A DNA stretch of 64,000 nucleotides from CAXQUZ01 sp942491145 (GTDB taxonomy: Bacteria; Myxococcota_A; UBA796; UBA2385): NCBI GenBank assembly GCA_942491145.1, contig CALOBC010000060.1, forward strand, positions 1-64,000, given 5' to 3'. Under the pieces are notes generated by a model. It searched no databases. It was not told the DNA's origin and was given only the letters and a program-made list of their open reading frames with translations. Both the position numbers and the translations under genes were made by a program. Shown piece by piece: positions 17,321 through 25,735 of the stretch (position 1 is its first letter; the number at the start of each line of letters is the position of its first letter).

Positions 17321-18709
17321 ATGAAGACCTGCCCGCTCTGCGGTACCACGTTCGGGGATCGCGTCGACTTCTGCTTTCACGACGGTGCGCCGCTCGTGAA
17401 GGCTGTGGTCCCCGCGCCTGCCCACGCCCCGCCTCCGGCTCCGGCAGATCCCGCATTGGGATCGGCTTCGGCCTTCGATGCGCCAGATCCAGGTGGGTTC
17501 TCCTTCGGTGCTCCCGGCGACCCATTTGATGCCCCGGAGCCCCGGTTCGCCCGGTCGACGACGGGTCCGGTCGCGCCGGTGCCGGTGCCCGACGTCGCTT
17601 CGGACGTGGCACCTGACTTCGACAGCGCGACCGACGCGCCGGATGCGGTTCCTGATCCGTCCGCGGTTGGGGTGGCCGAAGCGGACGCCAGCCGAAAGAG
17701 CAGCGGACTGGTTCGCCCGCCGCCGCCCCCCTCGACGTTTCCTCGCCGCGCGCCGTCCCCCGAGCCAGCGCCTGCGCCTGTCCCGGCCCCCGAGCCGGCT
17801 CCGGCCCCTGCGCCAACGCCAACGCCCCCACCGCAACCCGCGGCGGCCCCCCCGGCCGCGCCCGCACACATTCCCTACGCGGACGACGAAGACGCGGGGT
17901 CCGGGTCCGCCAAGAAGCTGGTCGGGCTGGCCTTCTTGGCCTTCTTGGCCATTCTGATTGTGTTGGGTGGGGCTTGGTATGCCAGTCGCCCTGCACCGGA
18001 ACCGATCGTGACGGCGCCGGCTCCCAAGGTGCGCGCGGATCCCCCGAAGCCGGCGCCTGTCGTGGCGCCACCACCCAAGCCCACGCCGCCCGCTCCGCCT
18101 CCCCCCGAAGCGCCGCCACCTGAAGCGCCGGCTCCAGTGGAAGCTGCCCCGGCTCCCGTGGAACCTGTCCCCACGCCCGCACCCGCGCCGACGCCAGCGC
18201 CCAAGCCGGACCCCCGGCCTGCGCCCCCAGCGCCCGCACCGACACCGGCGCCTGAAGCCAACCCTTGGTCCGCGCCTGAAGCGGCCACGTCCGGAGTGTT
18301 GTCGGTCACGTCCACCCCGGGCGGGGCCACAGTCTTTCTGGACAATGCCCCGATTGGAAAGACCCCTCTGCAGCGTGAAGCCCCGTTCGGCGGTCACGTG
18401 CTCCGCGTCGAGCTTGCGGGCTTCCACGATGAGGCCCGACAAGTCGAGCTGGCATCCGGCTCAATGAGTGTTCCCTTTGAGCTGCGGGCGGTCGTGGTCA
18501 CGGGAGAAGTGCACATCTTCGGCACCCCTGGCTACACCGTGCTTGTGGACGGCGAAGAGATTGGCAACATCCCCGTGACCGCAAAGCTCTCCGAAGGCAC
18601 CCACCGCTTCGAGGCCATCTCGCCGGCTGGCGAGCGCTCCTCGGTGAGCCGGGACATCCAGTTTGACGGTTCACGCAAAGCGGTCACTGTCACCATCGGA
18701 CCGCAATAA
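17321..18709 (+). CDS. Zinc-ribbon, PEGA-domain membrane protein
   Basis: 462 residues. The N-terminus has a rubredoxin-like knuckle (CPLCGTTF...FCFHDG) that could bind zinc. A Pro/Ala-rich linker of about 150 residues leads to one membrane span (about residues 205-225, FLAFLAILIVLGGAWY). A second, very Pro-rich linker of about 100 residues follows, and then two PEGA-type beta domains (about 325-390 and 395-460) with the typical VTSTPGGATVFLDN and GTPGYTVLVDG turns. PEGA domains are surface or periplasmic beta modules in myxobacterial and planctomycete proteins. The orientation would put the zinc ribbon in the cytoplasm. Its TAA overlaps the ATG of the next gene (TAATG). Confidence 0.85.
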   Translation: MKTCPLCGTTFGDRVDFCFHDGAPLVKAVVPAPAHAPPPAPADPALGSASAFDAPDPGGFSFGAPGDPFDAPEPRFARSTTGPVAPVPVPDVASDVAPDFDSATDAPDAVPDPSAVGVAEADASRKSSGLVRPPPPPSTFPRRAPSPEPAPAPVPAPEPAPAPAPTPTPPPQPAAAPPAAPAHIPYADDEDAGSGSAKKLVGLAFLAFLAILIVLGGAWYASRPAPEPIVTAPAPKVRADPPKPAPVVAPPPKPTPPAPPPPEAPPPEAPAPVEAAPAPVEPVPTPAPAPTPAPKPDPRPAPPAPAPTPAPEANPWSAPEAATSGVLSVTSTPGGATVFLDNAPIGKTPLQREAPFGGHVLRVELAGFHDEARQVELASGSMSVPFELRAVVVTGEVHIFGTPGYTVLVDGEEIGNIPVTAKLSEGTHRFEAISPAGERSSVSRDIQFDGSRKAVTVTIGPQ

Positions 18710-19809
18710 TGGGCAGGCCCGTCTGGCTGGACGCAAGCGGTGCCTCCAGCCGCGCACTCGGGGTGGGACGCGGCGTCTCCCCCACCGAGATTCGCACCCT
18801 TCGCGTTCGGGTGCGCCAAGCTCGGGAAGAGGTTGGACGGGCGGCCGAAGCCGGGGAGCTCCCCCACGAGCGCCTGCGCACGCTGCCCCTCGTCCACACC
18901 GAGGCACTGCGCGCCGAGCTCCCCACCGAGGCGTTTGCCGTGCTCGGTGAACCGGGCGCACTCCGCGCCCATCGGGTGCTGGGTGGCGCCACCCCCCAGG
19001 CCCCGCCGCGCTGGCTCGAGGCTCCGCTCGACAACAACGTGACAGTGCCAATTGTGGAGATTCCTGGGCCAGCCTGGGCGACAACAGGGGCGCACGGCGT
19101 CGCGGCGCTGGAGGCCGAGCAGGTGCGCTCGCTGAGCGGCGTGGGAGCCCCGGGCGACTTTGATGGCCGCTTCGGTGTCTTCAGCCCGCTGGCCCGCGCT
19201 CTGTTTGCGCATGGTGGGGGTGAGCTCGCACCCGTCGACGAGGCTCTTGCCGACCTGGCCCAAGCCTGCCGACGCCCTTCAGACGACCCCGCGACAGGAC
19301 TGGCCACCTGGCTGCTCGCCTGTGCGCTGGCGCCGAGCCGACCGGAGCTGGCCATCATGGGCGGCGGCCGGGCAGGACGGATCTTGGCCGCTTGGGTGGC
19401 CGGAGCGCTGTCGGCCATCACCTTGGGCTCCCCGGCTGGCGCCCTCGCCCGCACGGTCGGGCTGTCCCCTCGTGCGGTGCGGCCGGGCGACGAGTGCCAG
19501 ATGGGCTGGCTGACCGCCGCTGGCACCGCACCCTGGCTGATCACCATCGAGCCGGGTGTGCAGGGGGCCCTCGATCCACTGCTCGCAACCCATCGCCACC
19601 AGCAACAGCTTGCGGGCGGACCCGTGCTGCGGCTGCGCATGAGCAACGCCCATGCGCCCACTCTCGTGTCGGCGTGCTGGCTGGTGGTGGAAGCTGCGGT
19701 GACCGTCGCGGTTCTTCTCGGGATTCCGCCGCTCACGATGCCGGAAGCCGACGCCTTTCACGTGCTGCGGGCCGGCGCCGAATCCGATAGCAGCTCCGGC
19801 AACGCGTGA
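18709..19809 (+). CDS. Degenerate phosphoglucose isomerase-like protein
   Basis: 366 residues, shorter than bacterial glucose-6-phosphate isomerase (about 440-550). The N-terminus resembles the family start (VWLDASG); the middle GGRFG/FSPLARAL segment resembles the DNxxxGRFS-SPVGLLPA stretch. The C-terminus (HQQQLAGGPVL...VEAAVTVAVLLGIPP) resembles the family ending that leads to the QPGV motif. However, the ESLGK segment with a catalytic Glu reads SAITLG here, and the GIGGS phosphate loop is not recognisable. It is probably not an isomerase; a sugar-phosphate binding role is possible. Coupled to the PEGA gene by a one-base overlap. Family call is moderate. Confidence 0.65.
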   Translation: MGRPVWLDASGASSRALGVGRGVSPTEIRTLRVRVRQAREEVGRAAEAGELPHERLRTLPLVHTEALRAELPTEAFAVLGEPGALRAHRVLGGATPQAPPRWLEAPLDNNVTVPIVEIPGPAWATTGAHGVAALEAEQVRSLSGVGAPGDFDGRFGVFSPLARALFAHGGGELAPVDEALADLAQACRRPSDDPATGLATWLLACALAPSRPELAIMGGGRAGRILAAWVAGALSAITLGSPAGALARTVGLSPRAVRPGDECQMGWLTAAGTAPWLITIEPGVQGALDPLLATHRHQQQLAGGPVLRLRMSNAHAPTLVSACWLVVEAAVTVAVLLGIPPLTMPEADAFHVLRAGAESDSSSGNA

Positions 19810-19982
19810 CGGGTCGAGGTGTGGGATGGGAGGCCAGCGGGTGCTGACCGATGCCATCTGACCACATCCTGGTGCAGAACACCGACCACAAGGTGCTGCA
19901 GCGACCGTTTCGCATCTGTGCCCAGGCCCTGCCCTGGTTGAATTCCCACTCGCCCGGTGGTCCCTGCCGGACGGAGTCCAGA

Positions 19983-20702
19983 TTGGCTGATACTCCCACG
20001 CCCCTCAATGACGCACTGGAAGACGACGAGCTCCTCGGTGATGAACCGGAGTCAGACGTTCTCTTCCGTGCCCGCATGGGCGCCATCAACTTTGCTCTCG
20101 GCTACTGGAAGATGGGTGTCGGGGCGCTCGGCGGGGTGCTCCTCGTCTCGCTGGTCTACGGCTTGTGGACCTCCCACATCCAGTCGACCCAGCGCGGATA
20201 CCAAGCCGCTGTCGCCGCAGCATTTGAGCCGGTCCAAGAAGCGTTTCAGGAACCCGATGAGGCGGCACGGACCGCGTCATTGACGGCCATCGCGAAGGAC
20301 GTTGAGGCAGCTGCTGCAGCTGCAGAAGGCCCCGGTGCTGCTTATGGTTGGATTCGCGCGGCCCAGATGTGGGAAGAGCTGGACGATGACGCAGCCGCTC
20401 TGGCCGCTTGGAAGGCTGGCCACGCTGTGAAGGCGCCCGGCATCGTGGGCTGGACCTGCGGCATTGGCTACGCCACCGCGCTTGCCGAGAGCGGCGACCT
20501 CGCCGGTGCTGCCCCCGTGCTGCGCCAGCTCGCGGCCACCCATCCGGGCTCAGAAGGCGCCGAGGCCATGGCCCAGCTCGCGTCGCTCTACATTGATGCG
20601 AAGCAGGATGCCGAAGCACGGTCCGTCCTCCAGGAAATCCAGACCAAGTGGCCGGACAACCTCCGCGCCGCTGAGCTGTCTGTGCGACTGGGTGCCGGAT
20701 GA
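19983..20702 (+). CDS. YfgM-like tetratricopeptide membrane protein
   Basis: 239 residues from a TTG at 19983 with GGAG six bases upstream; longer starts to 19851 run through sequence with no domain. An acidic N-terminal tail precedes one membrane span (about residues 45-65, LGGVLLVSLVYGLWTSHIQS). A periplasmic helical-repeat region follows, with Ala-rich TPR-type repeats. This matches YfgM, an inner-membrane anchored periplasmic TPR protein of the Sec/chaperone network, which in E. coli precedes bamB. Here too the next gene is a BamB-like propeller, overlapping by the ATGA tetranucleotide. Confidence 0.8.
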   Translation: MADTPTPLNDALEDDELLGDEPESDVLFRARMGAINFALGYWKMGVGALGGVLLVSLVYGLWTSHIQSTQRGYQAAVAAAFEPVQEAFQEPDEAARTASLTAIAKDVEAAAAAAEGPGAAYGWIRAAQMWEELDDDAAALAAWKAGHAVKAPGIVGWTCGIGYATALAESGDLAGAAPVLRQLAATHPGSEGAEAMAQLASLYIDAKQDAEARSVLQEIQTKWPDNLRAAELSVRLGAG

Positions 20703-21967
20703 GCCGCATCGCCTGGGCCGCGACCATGGGTCTGTCCACCACCCTCACCGGCTCCGGAGACGTGACGCCGGACCGATGGGCGGGTGCATTTGACGGACCC
20801 CCTGCCTTGCATTGGATGGTCGAACTCCCAGGCGAGCCCTTCCCCGCTGCGGTCCACACCGAGCTGGGCGGTCCCCTCATTCATGGTGACCACATCTTCG
20901 TTGGGCAGGCATCGTCCGACAACCTGTTCATCCTGGCCCGCGACTCCGGCCGGATGGTCCGCAAGCTCCCGACGAGCGCCCCTGTCCAGTCCCAGCCGGT
21001 CGTGATCGACGACAAGCTTCTGTTCGCGGACCTCTCCGGCAAGATTCAACTGTGGAAGCTCGATGACTTGTTGGGTGACGGCGACCCCAAGCCGATCTGG
21101 TCCAAGGCGGGGTCGTCCCCAGTGCTGTCTTCCCCGACCGTTTCCGGCGGGTTGGTGTTTGTGGCGGACGTCGCCGATGTGGTGATTGCACTGAACTACA
21201 GCACCGGTGAGCTGGTGTGGCGCCACGCTCAGCGTTTGGACCCCGGTCGGTCCACCGAGCTTGAGCTGTACGGTGCGCCGGCTCCCCTGGTGCTTCCAGC
21301 GTCCGAGACCTCCCCCGCTGTGGTCGTTGCGGGCTTCACGGACGGCACCCTCGCGGGGCTGTCGCTCGACGCTGGCGAGATGGAGTGGCAACGCCGGGTG
21401 GGCGAAGGCCAATACCCAGACGTGCTCGGCCAAGCCCTCTCGGTTGGCGAAGATCTGGTGGTGTCGGGCTACACCGAGCCGCTGGTTGCCATCCACCGCG
21501 ACACCCGGAACATCCGCTGGCGGGTGGATGTGGGTGGTGCCCAGAGCGCGGTGGCCGGCGGTGGCACCGGCGCCAAGCCCGACGCCAGCTTTGGTGAGGG
21601 CGACCACACGTATGTCTTCCACGGTGGTGTGGACGGCAAGATGCGGTGCGTCGACGCACGCACTGGAAGCGTGATCTGGACGTGGGACAGCGGCACCGCG
21701 ACCGCGCTGACCCGGCCCGTCCCCACCGAAGGCGGACTGCTCATCGCCGCTTCGGGTGGCACATTGGCGCTGGTGGGCCCGTCCGACGGCAAGGAGCGGT
21801 GGCGGTGGGACCCCTCGTTCCACATCTCTGGCATCACCACCGCGCCCGCGGTGGACGGGCGCCAGGCAATCGTGGTCACAAACGCTGGGAACATCGTCAG
21901 CTTCATTATTCCCAAGGATGAGCCCGAGCGGTTCCGGGGCGATCTCAACACCCAGCGGGTGCCTTGA
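20699..21967 (+). CDS. BamB-like PQQ-repeat beta-propeller protein
   Basis: 422 residues with repeated PQQ-type blades: VFVADVADVVIALNYSTGE, VVSGYTEPLVAIHRDT, YVFHGGVDGKMRCVDARTG and VVTNAGNIVS mark successive WxxxxG-type blades. The fold is a seven- or eight-bladed propeller like BamB, which sits in the periplasm as a lipoprotein of the outer-membrane beta-barrel assembly machine. No lipobox is visible at the N-terminus (start MSRIAWAATMG), so the anchoring differs, or the short N-terminal stretch acts as a cleaved signal. Its start overlaps the YfgM-like stop and its own TGA overlaps the next ATG. Confidence 0.8.
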   Translation: MSRIAWAATMGLSTTLTGSGDVTPDRWAGAFDGPPALHWMVELPGEPFPAAVHTELGGPLIHGDHIFVGQASSDNLFILARDSGRMVRKLPTSAPVQSQPVVIDDKLLFADLSGKIQLWKLDDLLGDGDPKPIWSKAGSSPVLSSPTVSGGLVFVADVADVVIALNYSTGELVWRHAQRLDPGRSTELELYGAPAPLVLPASETSPAVVVAGFTDGTLAGLSLDAGEMEWQRRVGEGQYPDVLGQALSVGEDLVVSGYTEPLVAIHRDTRNIRWRVDVGGAQSAVAGGGTGAKPDASFGEGDHTYVFHGGVDGKMRCVDARTGSVIWTWDSGTATALTRPVPTEGGLLIAASGGTLALVGPSDGKERWRWDPSFHISGITTAPAVDGRQAIVVTNAGNIVSFIIPKDEPERFRGDLNTQRVP

Positions 21968-22419
21968 TGGCGGACTCCGCCGACAGCGCTGACGAGCGCA
22001 AGGGCACCAAAACGGACCCGGGCCCCAAGCCGGAGGACCGCAAGGCGCCCAAGAAGGGCACCGAAGCCCGCCTGCGCGGCTTGGCCCGTCGGCTGTTCCT
22101 CGAGACCGAGCAAGGCGACCCGGAAGAGGATGGCGAGAAGACTGAAGCGCACATCCCCCGGGACAAGTCCGAGGTGTTGTCGCTGTTGAGTGCGCTGCTC
22201 GAGACCGGCGACAAGGCCAAGACCGAGATGGTGCGGATGACCGCCCGGGAAGTCCGCAACTACTTGGAAGCCCTTGAACTCCACAAAGACCTGCTGCACC
22301 TGATCACCCACCACTCCCTCGAAGTGCACGCGAGCTTCAACCTCAAGCCGTTGAACGATGCTGCGCCCGCGCCCAAGCCGCCGGTCCCCCCCCGCGACAA
22401 AGCGCCCGACGAGGACTGA
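21967..22419 (+). CDS. Small charged helical protein
   Basis: 150 residues, start ATG sharing a base with the upstream TGA. A Lys/Asp-rich N-terminal tail leads to a helical core of about 80 residues (RGLARRLFLETEQG to HHSLEVHASFNLKPL) with heptad-like spacing, then a Pro/Asp-rich end. No signal peptide or membrane span. I do not recognise the family; the helical core suggests a partner-binding protein. It closes the coupled run of the PEGA, isomerase-like, YfgM-like and BamB-like genes, so it may act with the BamB-like propeller. Confidence 0.7.
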   Translation: MADSADSADERKGTKTDPGPKPEDRKAPKKGTEARLRGLARRLFLETEQGDPEEDGEKTEAHIPRDKSEVLSLLSALLETGDKAKTEMVRMTAREVRNYLEALELHKDLLHLITHHSLEVHASFNLKPLNDAAPAPKPPVPPRDKAPDED

Positions 22420-22454
22420 GTCCCGTTCCATCCTCCCTGGTTGCGAGTCTGTCC

Positions 22455-22802
22455 ATGTTGACTTCTACTTCTGCGCGCATGTTCCTTCGTGCCCTGCTGA
22501 TCACCGTTGTCAGCCCCTTGGGCATGGCGTGGGCCCAAGATTCGGACCTCCCTGCGCGGCTCTACGCGACCGAGGCCATTGAAGCCTCCCGCTGGCCCGG
22601 CGCGGTCTCGGTGGAGAATCCGGCCGCCTTGCGTGCCGATGCGGGCACCGCCCTCGATGTTGTGTTCGCCGAGGGTGAGCTCGTCCGGGTCCGTCAAGGG
22701 CTGACCTTCGGCTGGGCCCCCCGCGCCTTGCTCGCCGATGCGCCCGCTGCTGCCGAAGGTGTCAAGATCGAGCTGGGTGGGGCACCGCCTTCGCTGCGCT
22801 GA
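22455..22802 (+). CDS. Small secreted protein
   Basis: 115 residues. A hydrophobic signal peptide (about residues 9-25, ending AWA|QDS) suggests Sec export. The mature part of about 90 residues has strands resembling an SH3-like module with VRVRQGLTFGWAPRALL near the end. It begins 36 bp after the previous gene. I do not recognise a family; a role in the cell envelope is inferred only from the signal peptide. It is convergent with the next gene. Confidence 0.65.
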   Translation: MLTSTSARMFLRALLITVVSPLGMAWAQDSDLPARLYATEAIEASRWPGAVSVENPAALRADAGTALDVVFAEGELVRVRQGLTFGWAPRALLADAPAAAEGVKIELGGAPPSLR

Positions 22803-22814
22803 TGCCGACTGGGC

Positions 22815-23312
22815 TCACTGCGCCAGCTCGGGCAGTCGAAACACCGACACCCCATGGATCTCACCGAGCCCCCACGTCACGATGACCTCCAGTCCTGGCA
22901 GTGCGTCGGCCTCGACCACCGTGATGGTGCAAGGCTGAGCAGGCTGACCCAGTGGTGCATGCGCCACCAGCAGGCCCTCACGGTGGATGGTGACGGCAGG
23001 GATGCTCGCGTCCCCGCCCACCGTAGCGATTGCGGGGCGGTCCAGCAGGGTGAACGTGGTCTGGCTGCGGTTCTCGCAGGACTCTCCGATGCGCTTCCAG
23101 CCCTGGAGGCTCGCAGGCGCGGGGTGCACGGCTTCGTTCGCCAGCGGTCGTCGCGCTTCTCGTCCGTCTGGCCCCTCGGTGACCAGCAGCAGATCGCCCC
23201 GCCGCCACCAGACCTCCAGCGTCGCTGCGGCCAGCTCTCCCGCCGGCGTCAGGGGCTGGGCAGCGTGGGTCGGGGGCACCCCAAGCGCCAGGGCGACGAG
23301 CAGTCCGGTCAT
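22815..23312 (-). CDS. Small secreted protein
   Basis: 165 residues. The first 20 residues (TGLLVALALGVPPTHA) form a signal peptide. The mature protein is beta-rich with two Cys (SCENRS and QPCTIT), which may form a disulfide in the periplasm. A TGAGG ribosome site precedes the ATG. Its 3' end lies 12 bp from the convergent small secreted protein gene. No family recognised. Confidence 0.6.
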   Translation of the reverse strand: MTGLLVALALGVPPTHAAQPLTPAGELAAATLEVWWRRGDLLLVTEGPDGREARRPLANEAVHPAPASLQGWKRIGESCENRSQTTFTLLDRPAIATVGGDASIPAVTIHREGLLVAHAPLGQPAQPCTITVVEADALPGLEVIVTWGLGEIHGVSVFRLPELAQ

Positions 23313-23557
23313 GGGGGCCTCAGGGGGAGCGGGGGGCGCTCGCTAACACCCGGACCCACCCGGCGGATGCCCATTTGACGTCGATTGCTGCAGGGCGGCC
23401 GGTTGCCCGGTTGCCCAGAACGCTGTACTTCTGGACATCTCCTCCCTCCGGTCTGCTCCAGATCGGTGCTCTCGCGGTGCCTGCCGCGCAGCTTGACCCG
23501 TCCGCCCCAGGCCAGCTGGCCTCGGCCTTGCCCGCCCCCTCCCCCTCGGGACCCGCC

Positions 23558-24388
23558 GTGAACCTCTCCTTGTTTCAGCGCGACGTGGTGTGCACGACGC
23601 TGGGCTCCGGTTCCCGGGGCAACTGCACCTACATCGGCGATGGCTTTGCCGGGGTGCTCGTCGACTGCGGGATCTCCGCCAAGCAAGTGTTCCAGCGGAT
23701 GGCAGCGGTCGGCCTGGGTGAGGCCACCATTGACGCGGTGCTCATCACCCACGAACACAGCGACCATGTCGGCGCAGCGCGGATTCTCGCCAACAAGCTG
23801 GCCAAGCGCCAGGGCGCGCCGGTGCCCTTCTTCATGACAGAGGGCACCCGCGATGGTCTGCCCGAGCGCTGTGTGCCCGACGGCATCGAGACGGTCACGG
23901 CGGGCGATGCCTTTCGGCTGCGCCACCTCGATCTGGAGTGCTTTCCGGTCCCCCATGACACCCGCGATCCCATCGCGTGGCGGGTGGGCATTGGCGGACA
24001 GTGGGCGGGTGTGATCACCGATCTCGGCCGGCCCACGGCTCTCATTCGGGAGAAGCTCCGCAGCCTGTCCATCGCGGTGCTGGAATTCAACCACGACGAA
24101 CAGGCCCTCTTTGACGGCGCCTACCCCTGGCACCTCAAGCAACGCATTCGCTCCAACCATGGCCACTTGTCCAATGCCCAGGCGGCCGAGCTGCTGAGCG
24201 CATCCTTGGGCGAGTCGCTCCAGCATCTTGTGTTGGCCCACCTGTCCGGCGAGAACAACTCACCCGAGATGGCCCGTCGCGCAGCCACCGATGTGTTGCT
24301 GGGACGGGGTGCGGACCACATCACGGTGTCGGTGGCCAAGCAGGGCGAAGCGCTCCAGCCGCTGCGGGTGCGCGCCGACCGCTGGTAG
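23558..24388 (+). CDS. MBL-fold metal-dependent hydrolase, YycJ/WalJ-like
   Basis: 276 residues from GTG 23558. Frame continues upstream to 23375 but that part is Pro/Ala-rich and unlike the family. The start LGSGSRGNCTYIG is typical of YycJ-type proteins, and the metal motif THEHSDHVG (H-x-H-x-D-H) is intact, with later His (VPHDT) and Asp (VITDLG) ligands. YycJ is a 5'-to-3' nuclease-like or general hydrolase of uncertain role, in Firmicutes linked to the WalRK pathway. A cytosolic enzyme is expected. It stands alone between opposing genes. Confidence 0.87.
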   Translation: MNLSLFQRDVVCTTLGSGSRGNCTYIGDGFAGVLVDCGISAKQVFQRMAAVGLGEATIDAVLITHEHSDHVGAARILANKLAKRQGAPVPFFMTEGTRDGLPERCVPDGIETVTAGDAFRLRHLDLECFPVPHDTRDPIAWRVGIGGQWAGVITDLGRPTALIREKLRSLSIAVLEFNHDEQALFDGAYPWHLKQRIRSNHGHLSNAQAAELLSASLGESLQHLVLAHLSGENNSPEMARRAATDVLLGRGADHITVSVAKQGEALQPLRVRADRW

Positions 24389-24418
24389 TGCCCAGATCGA
24401 CCCTGCAACGGCCAGGAC

Positions 24419-25501
24419 TCAGGCGCCGAACTCGATGCCGACCTCACGGGCCGTGAGGATCAGCGGGTGGTTGGCGTCCACAAGGCGCGGCGGACCGGCG
24501 GCATCCGCCAGGGGCACGCTCGTGATCTCGTTGTCCACCAAGCACACCATCTCACCCCACCGACCCGCCTCGACCAGTTCCACAGCTTTGACGCCGAAGC
24601 GGGTCGCCAGCACACGATCGTAGGGGTTCGGCCCGCCGCCACGTTGCAGGTGGCCAAGCACGGTCACCCGGGTCTCGACGTCCAGCCGCTCGGTCAGCTG
24701 GCGCGCAAGCTCAGCGCCGGCACCGCCCACATGGATGTGGCCCTGGCCGTGGGGCACCGGCCCAGTCGCACACTCGACGTTGTGGGGCAGTGCACCCTCC
24801 GCAACCACAATCAGGGTGAAGTGGCGGCCATGCAGCCGGCGGGACTTGATCTTCCGAACGAAGCCCGCGGGATCGTAGGGCAGCTCGGGAAGGGCGATGC
24901 AGTCGGCACCCCCAGCGACTCCTGCGTACAGTGCAATCCAGCCTGCGTCCCGACCCATCACTTCGAGAATCATCACGCGGTCATGGGCTTCGGCAGTGGT
25001 GTGCAGGCGATCCAGCGCCTCGGTGGCCACTTCGACGGCCGACCAGAACCCGAACGTGAAGTCGGTGGACGACAGGTCGTTGTCGATGGTCTTGGGCACA
25101 CCAACCACCGGGATGCCGTGCTGTTCCATCAGGCGCAGGGCGATGCGCTGGGTGCCGTCGCCACCGATGACCACGAGGCCCTCCAGGCCTTCGTCGCGCA
25201 CGATGGCGGCGAGCTCGGCGGACCGGTCCTTCAGGCCGTTGGGCGTCGGGAACGCAAAGGGGTCGCCACGGTTGGTGGTGCCCAGGATGGTCCCGCCGCG
25301 GTGCAACAGCCCCTGTGCCGTCAGCGGGGTCAGGTCCATCAGGCGCCGGGGTTCTGACAGGAAGCCGTTGAAGCTGTCTTCAGAGCCCACCACTTGCCAG
25401 TGGCGCAGTCCGACGCCGGACTTGATGACGGCGCGGATGACCGCGTTGAGGCCAGGGGCGTCGCCGCCACCTGTCAAGATACCGATTCGATGGGTCGTCA
25501 T
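24419..25501 (-). CDS. 6-phosphofructokinase
   Basis: 360 residues. The enzyme phosphorylates fructose-6-phosphate in glycolysis. Key motifs are GGGDAPGLN near the N-terminus, GGDGT (about residues 113-117) and PKTIDND (136-142), followed by MGRDAGWIAL and EGALP. Gly in GGDGT is typical of ATP users, whereas Lys in PKTIDND is usual for pyrophosphate users. The Gly/Lys pairing occurs in group III ATP-dependent enzymes, so ATP is the likelier donor. A TAGACT hexamer and a 23-bp palindrome lie just upstream of the start. It diverges from the gene at 25861. Confidence 0.92.
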   Translation of the reverse strand: MTTHRIGILTGGGDAPGLNAVIRAVIKSGVGLRHWQVVGSEDSFNGFLSEPRRLMDLTPLTAQGLLHRGGTILGTTNRGDPFAFPTPNGLKDRSAELAAIVRDEGLEGLVVIGGDGTQRIALRLMEQHGIPVVGVPKTIDNDLSSTDFTFGFWSAVEVATEALDRLHTTAEAHDRVMILEVMGRDAGWIALYAGVAGGADCIALPELPYDPAGFVRKIKSRRLHGRHFTLIVVAEGALPHNVECATGPVPHGQGHIHVGGAGAELARQLTERLDVETRVTVLGHLQRGGGPNPYDRVLATRFGVKAVELVEAGRWGEMVCLVDNEITSVPLADAAGPPRLVDANHPLILTAREVGIEFGA

Positions 25502-25588
25502 CGCGGCAGTCTAACCAGTCCTGGCTGGGGACCACAGAGGCAAGGCGAGGACCGCTGGATCTCAGCTGCGTCGACCAACACGTCACGG

Positions 25589-25611
25589 TGTGTCCCGATT
25601 CTGCGGACACA
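25589..25611. promoter_or_regulatory. Palindrome, candidate operator of the phosphofructokinase gene
   Basis: TGTGTCC (25589-25595) and GGACACA (25605-25611) form a perfect 7-bp inverted repeat around a 9-bp centre. It sits 88 bp upstream of the phosphofructokinase ATG, in a stretch with no other gene. On the plus strand it is followed by AAAAA rather than T's, so it is not a terminator for that strand. The symmetrical half-site form fits a dimeric regulator. Confidence 0.35.
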
Positions 25612-25706
25612 AAAAGTAGGCGGGGCGCCGACGGGGCGTGAGAAACACCACGGTTGCTCCCTCATCGAACCATTGAAGTGGGCACTGGGGAGGGCATTGC
25701 CTGACG

Positions 25707-25735
25707 CTGACAGGGAACGGGATGCCACATGCAAT
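25707..25735 (+). promoter_or_regulatory. Possible promoter for the basic repeat protein gene
   Basis: CTGACA (25707-25712) and TGCAAT (25730-25735) are separated by 17 bp, matching the sigma-70 -35 box in five of six and the -10 box in four of six bases. The start codon lies about 125 bp downstream, which is long for a leader. Confidence 0.25.

Noticed and set aside
16352..18442. 696-codon antisense open frame
   Set aside because: It overlaps acyl-CoA dehydrogenase and the PEGA gene completely; translation is Arg/Gly-rich low complexity, typical of antisense in high-GC DNA.
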